Assembly: GCA_937860115.1 (NCBI GenBank)
Contig: CALMBI010000022.1
Location: forward strand, 1 to 6,189
Direction of reading: 5' to 3'
DNA: 6,189 nt
From: an uncultured Arcobacter sp.
GTDB taxonomy: Bacteria > Campylobacterota > Campylobacteria > Campylobacterales > Arcobacteraceae
The stretch's first letter is position 1. Every line of letters begins with the position of its first letter. Made by a program: the position numbers and the translations under genes. Below, one piece after another: positions 1 to 3,841 of this stretch. The notes below the pieces were generated by a model. The model searched no databases. It was not told the origin of the DNA and saw nothing but the letters and a program-made list of their open reading frames with translations.

Positions 1-18
1 CCGACGCTCTTCCGATCT
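1..18. other. Illumina adapter remnant at contig end
   Basis: Bases 2-18 match the last 17 bases of the standard Illumina TruSeq read-1 adapter, which ends in GCTCTTCCGATCT. Base 1 is C where the adapter has A. The purU coding frame gives way exactly where the adapter begins. This is a library artefact, not genome. It shows that the window starts at an untrimmed contig edge and that bases close to it should be treated with caution. Confidence 0.95.
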
Positions 19-224
19 TTGATTTTTGCATCTTGTGGTAGTACTGATTTTATATCTGATAATAATTGTGATTTATTAAATTCACCACTTATCACTGTTC
101 TCATAAAAAATTTATTGACATCTTTATCAACATATTCTGAGTTGGTTTCAATATTAAGATTATGGTTAAATAGTATTTTTGAAATATTATACACTAGCCC
201 TTTTTCATCGGTTGTGTCTATCAA
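19..224 (-). CDS. purU: Formyltetrahydrofolate deformylase PurU, N-terminal fragment (3' end lost at contig edge)
   Basis: PurU hydrolyses 10-formyl-THF to THF and formate, supplying formate for purine synthesis. Only about 70-75 residues, the N-terminal ACT domain, are visible; the formyltransferase-like catalytic domain lies beyond the contig end. The translation reads LLIDTTDEKGLVYNISKIL, then a NIETNSEYVDKD stretch and FFMRTVISGE, closely matching the PurU ACT pattern (DEKGL, N-E-FVD, FFMR). Start choice is difficult. The frame is open from 251 and homology (EYRLL) seems to begin near 236, but no ATG, GTG or CTG exists there. The only usable codon is TTG at 224-222, which forms a TTGA overlap with the upstream gene's stop but would remove part of the first beta strand. 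A Shine-Dalgarno AAGGA (253-249) sits six bases before an in-frame TTT at 242-240, where a start would be expected. The start may therefore be mutated or miscalled. Identity is fairly secure; the 5' boundary is not. Confidence 0.8.
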
Positions 225-496
225 AAGTCTGTATTCGCTAAAATTTGTTCCTTATTAAGTCTTAGTATCACATCTTCTGCGATTTGAATCATAGTGATAT
301 TTAGCTTTTTATATTCTAAATTTTTGATATTTAAAAGTAAAATATCAAAAATTTCACTATATGGATAGATACTAAAAAAAATAAATTCTTTAGATTTATT
401 TTCATATCCAAGCTCTTTAAACCATGTTGTAAGCATTGCAAAAAGAAGCATTGAATGATTAAATCTCGGATCTTTTTGCAAATGTTTTGTAACCAT
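221..496 (-). CDS. Hypothetical protein, 3' half of a probably frameshifted gene
   Basis: This 91-aa frame encodes a hydrophobic, probably helical polypeptide (motifs MLLFAMLTTWFKELG and SEIFDILLL) with no catalytic motif I recognise. Its ATG at 496 is immediately preceded by an in-frame stop, has no Shine-Dalgarno, and overlaps the previous frame by 38 bp. All of this argues against an independent gene. Removing one A from the AAA triplet at 498-496 (minus strand) joins residue 86 of the upstream frame directly to this frame, giving one 177-residue protein. The stop TGA at 223-221 overlaps a TTG that could start purU, so the gene and purU are likely one transcript. The alternative is a true overlapping gene pair. 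I cannot assign a function. Confidence 0.5.
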   Translation of the reverse strand: MVTKHLQKDPRFNHSMLLFAMLTTWFKELGYENKSKEFIFFSIYPYSEIFDILLLNIKNLEYKKLNITMIQIAEDVILRLNKEQILANTDF

Positions 497-755
497 TTAT
501 ACTATTATAGAGATTTAAAATGATTCTAATTCTTGTAACTTTGCTATTTCTGATGTAATAATCGTTTGGTTGTAATATAGCATTGATACCTTTTGTAAGA
601 TTCTCTATATGTTGTGCAATAAATTTATCAAGATAACTATCGGTAATAAATATAGAATCACTACTTACTTTTGTTTCATCATTGTAAGTATGAATAAGAT
701 CCCTGCAAAAAAGGAGTAAGGCTTCAGTTTTGAGCGAAACTGTATCTACTATCAT
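459..755 (-). CDS. Hypothetical protein, 5' half of a probably frameshifted gene
   Basis: The frame starts at ATG 755 behind TAAGG with seven bases between, a good initiation site, only nine bases after the stop of the preceding small frame. It encodes 98 aa. The first 86 (from MIVDTVSLKTEALLLFCRDL through to NLYNSI) look like a normal soluble, mostly helical protein. The last 12 residues (NGYKTFAKRSEI) are probably out-of-frame translation, because the shifted frame from 496 continues for another 91 sensible residues. Read as one gene this would be about 177 aa, encoded immediately upstream of purU. I do not recognise the family. It has no signal peptide or membrane segment. A small conserved hypothetical of Campylobacterota is the most likely identity, but this is inference from context. 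Confidence 0.55.
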   Translation of the reverse strand: MIVDTVSLKTEALLLFCRDLIHTYNDETKVSSDSIFITDSYLDKFIAQHIENLTKGINAILQPNDYYIRNSKVTRIRIILNLYNSINGYKTFAKRSEI

Positions 756-764
756 GATAATACC

Positions 765-923
765 TTAATAAAAAAGTCCAATGAGAAAAGAGATAAACTC
801 TTGTGGTACGTTTTTATCGCTTATTTCTTCATTTTCTTGTGTTGATTTGTGGATAAGAATTGACATGTTTTCTACCAAGTAGATCGCTTTTTGTTCATGG
901 AGCATATTGAGTTTACTTACCAT
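765..923 (-). CDS. Small ORF (52 aa), probable 3' part of an interrupted gene
   Basis: The frame from ATG 923 encodes 52 residues beginning MVSKLNMLHEQKAIYLVENM and ending FISFLIGLFY, followed by TAA at 767-765. A second possible start is ATG 905. Neither has a properly spaced Shine-Dalgarno: AAAGG abuts the first ATG directly. The codons upstream continue in the same frame with only TAA and AGG between, so this piece is more naturally read as the C-terminal half of a 105-codon frame starting at 1082. The next gene starts nine bases downstream, which suggests a shared transcript. It contains no recognised domain. If translated on its own it would be a short helical protein with an acidic, Asn/Glu-rich middle. 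Confidence 0.4.
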   Translation of the reverse strand: MVSKLNMLHEQKAIYLVENMSILIHKSTQENEEISDKNVPQEFISFLIGLFY

Positions 924-925
924 CC

Positions 926-1082
926 TTTATTTGATAATAAAAGGTTCAAGGTTCTCTTTCACAGCTATTCCATACGCCATATCATCTAATGTAGTTCTAA
1001 TATCGATTGGCAATGAATTATAAATCGAATTTCTATCTTTTTCAAGTGCTATTTGTTACTGTAAAAAGTGACTGTGTAGAAT
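926..1082 (-). pseudogene. 5' part of an interrupted small gene (two in-frame TAA codons, ATT in place of a start)
   Basis: On the minus strand AAAGGA at 1094-1089 is followed, after six bases, by ATT at 1082-1080. The frame then runs to the stop at 765, broken only by TAA at 1058-1056 (codon 9) and TAA at 928-926 (codon 52). The intervening 42 codons read like real protein, for example EKDRNSIYNSLPIDIR and DDMAYGIAVKENLEPF. Joined with the 52-codon piece downstream, this makes one 105-codon frame. Either the gene is decaying or bases were miscalled near the contig edge. Suppression or recoding of TAA is very unlikely, because neighbouring genes end normally at TAA. I do not recognise the protein. 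The strong ribosome binding site at the right distance is the best evidence that a gene starts, or once started, here. Confidence 0.5.
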
Positions 1083-1177
1083 GAGGTATCCTTTAATAAA
1101 TGATTGAGTATTGTATCAAAGTGGTGGTTAAACAATTATTTGATAGAATCAATATAGATTACAATAAGGAATTTGAT
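1083..1177. promoter_or_regulatory. Divergent intergenic region between the broken operon and mqnD
   Basis: These 95 bases lie between the leftward start near 1082 and the mqnD start at 1178, so they should hold promoters for both directions. Candidate -10 boxes are TAGAAT at 1144-1149 or TATAGA at 1153-1158 for mqnD, and a TACAAT-like box on the minus strand around 1117-1112 for the leftward genes. No convincing -35 partners are visible, which is common for sigma-70 promoters in Campylobacterota. An ATG at 1100 opens a 26-codon extension of the mqnD frame that I regard as non-coding. Confidence 0.3.
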
Positions 1178-1180
1178 TTG
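1166..1180 (+). promoter_or_regulatory. Ribosome binding site deciding a TTG start for mqnD
   Basis: AAGGA at 1166-1170 is followed after seven bases by TTG at 1178-1180, in frame with mqnD. The protein then begins (M)NTIVVAHSPDADD, which is how I recall the family starting in Campylobacterota. The in-frame ATG at 1100 has no Shine-Dalgarno and would add 26 residues that do not resemble the family. Confidence 0.7.
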
Positions 1181-2041
1181 AATACAATAGTAGTAGCTCA
1201 TTCACCTGATGCAGATGATATCTTTATGTATTATGCGATAAAGTTTGGATGGGTTGGATTAAAAAATACAGAATTTGAAAATCTTGCTCTTGATATAGAA
1301 ACTCTCAATCAAGCAACTCTAAAAGGTGAATATGATATCTGTGCGATTAGTTTTGCCCTCTATCCGTTTGTCAAAAAAGATTTTGCACTTTTAAAAACGG
1401 CTGTAAGTTTTGGAAATGGATATGGACCAAAATTAGTAAAACTAAAAGGTAAAATCCTTAAACCTAATTTTAAAGTTGCACTTAGTGGAGAATACACCAC
1501 AAATGCTCTTTTGTTTAAGATCAAATATCCAAAAGCAAGAATTACATATATGAACTTTTTGGAGATCGAAAAAGCTGTACTTGATGGTGTTGTAGATGCA
1601 GGTGTATTGATCCATGAATCTATTTTAACATACGATAACGAGCTTGAAGTAGAAAAAGAATTGTGGGATATATGGCAAGAATTAGCAGGGGATACACTTC
1701 CTTTACCACTTGGTGGGATGTGTTTACGAAGAAGTATTCCTTTAAATAAAGCAATTGAGTATGAAAACACTCTTATAAAAGCTGTTCGTGTTGCAAATGA
1801 TAATAAATTATTACTTTCAAAAATGCTAATAGAACGCGATCTAGTTAGAGTTGACCATGATACATTACAAACATATCTAGGACTCTATGCAAATGATGAT
1901 TCGATAGAGTTAAGTGATATTCAGTATCAAGCACTTGATAAATTGTATAGTTTAGGATTTGAACACGGATTTTACGATCAATTGATAAAATCTAAAGATT
2001 ATTTAATTCCAAGTGAGTATGAAGAGCTTCGTTATTCTTAA
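1178..2041 (+). CDS. mqnD: 1,4-dihydroxy-6-naphthoate synthase MqnD (futalosine menaquinone pathway)
   Basis: MqnD converts cyclic dehypoxanthine futalosine to 1,4-dihydroxy-6-naphthoate in the futalosine route to menaquinone, the respiratory quinone of Campylobacterota. It is a cytoplasmic enzyme with a periplasmic-binding-protein-like two-lobe fold. Counted from the TTG start the protein has 287 residues. Visible family features are HSPDADDIFMYYAI at residues 8-21, an ETLNQA stretch followed by YDICAISFALYPF, SFGNGYGP at 77-84, GVLIHES with His146 as the probable catalytic base (the known Thermus enzyme uses a His at nearly the same position), and PLPLGG at 175-180. LPLGG and the IHE motif favour MqnD over its relative MqnA (chorismate dehydratase). 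Starting at ATG 1100 would give 313 residues but lacks a ribosome binding site. The gene stands alone and converges with a small membrane-protein gene, overlapping it by 50 bp. Confidence 0.88.
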   Translation: MNTIVVAHSPDADDIFMYYAIKFGWVGLKNTEFENLALDIETLNQATLKGEYDICAISFALYPFVKKDFALLKTAVSFGNGYGPKLVKLKGKILKPNFKVALSGEYTTNALLFKIKYPKARITYMNFLEIEKAVLDGVVDAGVLIHESILTYDNELEVEKELWDIWQELAGDTLPLPLGGMCLRRSIPLNKAIEYENTLIKAVRVANDNKLLLSKMLIERDLVRVDHDTLQTYLGLYANDDSIELSDIQYQALDKLYSLGFEHGFYDQLIKSKDYLIPSEYEELRYS

Positions 2042-2198
2042 GTTGCTCTTTTTCTTTTTTTGTTTTTATTATGTTTCTTATGAGTAAGATAATAAAAAAG
2101 AGTGCTATTGCACCATTTATAAAGCTATTGAGGTAACTTCCATCTTGATAAAAACTATAAGAGAGAAATGCAAAAACACAACTTATAAGTAAACACAT
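1992..2198 (-). CDS. Small two-helix membrane protein, hypothetical
   Basis: This 68-residue protein has two hydrophobic segments, about residues 2-17 and 26-40, separated by a short polar turn (QDGSYLN), then a strongly basic segment (RNIIKTKKEKEQLKNN) and a polar tail. The positive-inside rule puts the C-terminus in the cytoplasm. The ATG at 2198 lies 17 bases after the stop of the Cys-rich gene, so it is probably the last gene of the fbp operon. I see no clear Shine-Dalgarno, and translation may depend on re-initiation. The 3' end overlaps the end of mqnD by 50 bp, tail to tail. The textbook membrane-hairpin composition in a frame that is not shadowing another gene, apart from those last 50 bp, supports a real protein. 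I recognise no family or function. Confidence 0.6.
   Translation of the reverse strand: MCLLISCVFAFLSYSFYQDGSYLNSFINGAIALFFIILLIRNIIKTKKEKEQLKNNEALHTHLELNNL
2022..2064 (+). terminator. Candidate intrinsic terminator of mqnD
   Basis: AAGAGC at 2022-2027 pairs with GCTCTT at 2045-2050 across a 17-base loop, and a T-rich run (2049-2064) follows. The left arm is inside the last mqnD codons, and the whole structure lies within the opposing small membrane-protein gene. The stem is only six base pairs, so the call is moderate. Confidence 0.4.
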
Positions 2199-2215
2199 AG
2201 TATTAGGTAGTGAAT

Positions 2216-2422
2216 TTAAAATTCAAATCCTCCACTAGCCCCTTTATTCATACTTTCATAGACCGCTTTGATATACTCTCTTCGTATTTGACAATCAAAA
2301 ATAAGATTACATTTCATGCAACTTTCAACTAATTTTTCCTCTTGACAATTTTCCAAAATCTTCACTTGAACTTCTAAAGCCTCTTCCCATTGGTCAAGGG
2401 TAGCATTGTGATTGTTATGCAT
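2216..2422 (-). CDS. Small conserved four-cysteine protein encoded downstream of fbp
   Basis: This is a 68-residue soluble protein with cysteines at 26, 35, 38 and 44 in the arrangement C-x8-C-x2-C-x5-C, which suggests a bound zinc ion or iron-sulfur cluster. The N-terminal half is helical and acidic (LDQWEEALEVQVKILENC). The C-terminal part (YIKAVYESMNKG, then GGFEF) resembles a small protein that I recall being encoded next to fbp in many Campylobacterota, such as Cj0839c. Its ATG overlaps the fbp stop in ATGCATAA (8 bp), so the two are translationally coupled and should be made together. The sequence gives no direct function. Conservation beside fbp hints at a link with FBPase or with the metG gene that often follows, but that is inference. 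Confidence 0.8.
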   Translation of the reverse strand: MHNNHNATLDQWEEALEVQVKILENCQEEKLVESCMKCNLIFDCQIRREYIKAVYESMNKGASGGFEF

Positions 2423-3260
2423 GTGGTGCGTAGACTTCCAATACTTTAGCTATTTCACTATTACTTCCAAAAAAACAAGGTGTTGTATCGTGGATATGAG
2501 TAGTTTCTACATCTAAAAGATCTTTATATCCATCTATTGCTCCACCACCTGCACATTTATAAGTTAATGCAAATGGAAACACTTCAAAAAGTTGTCTTAG
2601 TTTTCCTTTTGGAAGGTCTGATGTTGAAGGATAAGAGAAAAGTCCTCCACCTTTTAATAAAATTTGATGAAGATCAGGTACCATTCCACCACTATATCTG
2701 AGGCGATATCCTTCACCAAAAAAGTCATCAACCATCACTTTATGGTGTGGATGCCAACACTGTTGCGTTGAACCAGGAGCTTTTAGTTTCCCTTTGTGGC
2801 CAAGTTTTATATCTTGGATAAAATTAAAAACACCATCTTGAAGTCTATACATTTTTACAGTTTTACCATCGCAAAATACTAATTCAACCCTTGGACCAAA
2901 TACTACATACACAGAAGCTACTATATTTTTCCCACTAAAATTTTCAGTGTAAATTCCATAGATCGATCCAACAGAAAGATTTACATCAACAAGGCTACTT
3001 CCATCAAGTGGATCATAAGCGATTAAGTATGTCCCGTTTTCATTTACAGGTACAATATTCTCTTGTTCTTCACTTACTATTGCTTTTACATTTGATAGCT
3101 TTTTAAAATGATTTTCAATGATAACATCACTTGCAATATCAAGTTTGAGTTGTGTGTCACCAGTTGAATTTTGATTTTCACTTTTACCTGTGTCACCTGT
3201 TTCTATTAAGTGTTTGATCTCAATAGTTGCTTCTTGTATCGCTTTAATAATATTTTCCAT
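2415..3260 (-). CDS. fbp: Class I fructose-1,6-bisphosphatase
   Basis: The enzyme dephosphorylates fructose 1,6-bisphosphate to fructose 6-phosphate, the committed step of gluconeogenesis, in the cytoplasm. It matters in organisms that feed on organic acids or fix CO2 rather than using sugars. The 281-residue protein carries the class I metal and substrate motifs in order: GDTQLKLDIASD near 34-45, SEE at 63-65, DPLDGSS at 83-89, LRYSGGMVPDLHQILLKGGG at 187-206, LFEVFPFAL with Glu226 as the metal-binding glutamate, GGGAIDG at 238-244 and PCFFGS at 261-266. It is about 50 residues shorter than the usual 330-residue enzymes, mainly at the N-terminus, where the AMP-regulatory region sits. This fits the short form I recall from Campylobacterota. 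The ATG has AAGGGA four bases upstream. It is the first gene of a minus-strand operon, and its stop overlaps the next start. Confidence 0.95.
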   Translation of the reverse strand: MENIIKAIQEATIEIKHLIETGDTGKSENQNSTGDTQLKLDIASDVIIENHFKKLSNVKAIVSEEQENIVPVNENGTYLIAYDPLDGSSLVDVNLSVGSIYGIYTENFSGKNIVASVYVVFGPRVELVFCDGKTVKMYRLQDGVFNFIQDIKLGHKGKLKAPGSTQQCWHPHHKVMVDDFFGEGYRLRYSGGMVPDLHQILLKGGGLFSYPSTSDLPKGKLRQLFEVFPFALTYKCAGGGAIDGYKDLLDVETTHIHDTTPCFFGSNSEIAKVLEVYAPHA

Positions 3261-3281
3261 AAAATCCCTTTGTGAGTAGTT

Positions 3282-3311
3282 TTGCGTATTTTATCTAACT
3301 TATACTATAAT
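3282..3311 (+). promoter_or_regulatory. Candidate sigma-70 promoter of the lipoprotein gene
   Basis: A perfect TATAAT lies at 3306-3311, with a weak TTGCGT (3282-3287) 18 bases before it. Initiation near 3318 would leave about 29 bases of leader and an AGGG ribosome binding site (3337-3340) six bases before the ATG. The fbp promoter must lie in the same 86-base divergent spacer. A minus-strand TAAAAT-like box near 3294-3289 is a weak candidate, so the two promoters probably overlap. Confidence 0.5.
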
Positions 3312-3346
3312 GAGGTTAAACAAGAATAGTAAAAATAGGGTGAATT

Positions 3347-3841
3347 ATGTTAAGAAAGTCATTAATTGCAGTTTGTGTATTGTTTAGTGTTGGATGCTCG
3401 AGTAAATCAGGTTTGGGGATTTTTAGTTCTGATTCATTGTATGAAAAAGGTTTAGAATATACGCATGTGGGTGATATAGTCAATTCTTTTGAAACAAAAG
3501 CGATCCTTAATGCAACATATCTAAACTCAACTGATAGTGATAAATATAATGATCAGTTTCAAAACTTTTTAGTTGGTATTTATATCACTGAAGATAATGA
3601 AGAGATCGAAAATAAATTTTTAAATAATAAAAAATATCTGCTCACCCTAAATGGTAGTGATTTTAATAAATCAAGGGATCTAAATGTATCAGATGATCTA
3701 TGGGATCATATTCCACTTAAAAATCCTCATGCAAAATACTATGTAATCTCTTTTAAGAAAAAAGAAAATCTTACTCCACTTTTGCTTGAGTATTCACATC
3801 AATCTCTTGGTAAGGTGACTTTATCGTTTCAAGCAGAGTAG
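3347..3841 (+). CDS. Putative lipoprotein, hypothetical
   Basis: This 164-residue protein begins with a lipoprotein signal: MLRK, a hydrophobic stretch (LIAVCVLFSV), then a lipobox ending SVGC with the modified cysteine at residue 17, followed by SSKSG. The Ser after the cysteine fits sorting to the outer membrane. The mature part has no motif I know. It includes DIVNSFETKAILNATYLN, a repeatedly polar middle, and strands near the C-terminus (YYVISFKKK, VTLSFQAE) that suggest a small beta-rich domain. From memory, a plus-strand lipoprotein gene lies at the same place between fbp/mobB and slt in C. jejuni (Cj0842). Its location next to a lytic transglycosylase fits a cell-envelope role, but no function can be given. 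The last 71 bp overlap slt tail to tail. Confidence 0.85.
   Translation: MLRKSLIAVCVLFSVGCSSKSGLGIFSSDSLYEKGLEYTHVGDIVNSFETKAILNATYLNSTDSDKYNDQFQNFLVGIYITEDNEEIENKFLNNKKYLLTLNGSDFNKSRDLNVSDDLWDHIPLKNPHAKYYVISFKKKENLTPLLLEYSHQSLGKVTLSFQAE

Noticed and set aside
19..258. 79-aa plus-strand frame at the left end
   Set aside because: It is the complement of the purU ACT-domain frame, which has clear family motifs on the minus strand, and it starts at the adapter junction.
496..498. Programmed -1/+1 ribosomal frameshift site
   Set aside because: There is no X-XXY-YYZ heptamer or obvious downstream structure at the junction, only three A residues. Mutation or sequence error is simpler.
926..1058. 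TAA recoded as a sense codon
   Set aside because: Intact neighbours (mqnD, fbp, slt, HD-GYP) all end at TAA followed by other genes or spacers, so a reassigned code does not fit.
1360..1770. 136-aa minus-strand frame inside mqnD
   Set aside because: It lies wholly antisense to a well-recognised enzyme and is Ser/Pro-rich without motifs, so it is a shadow frame.
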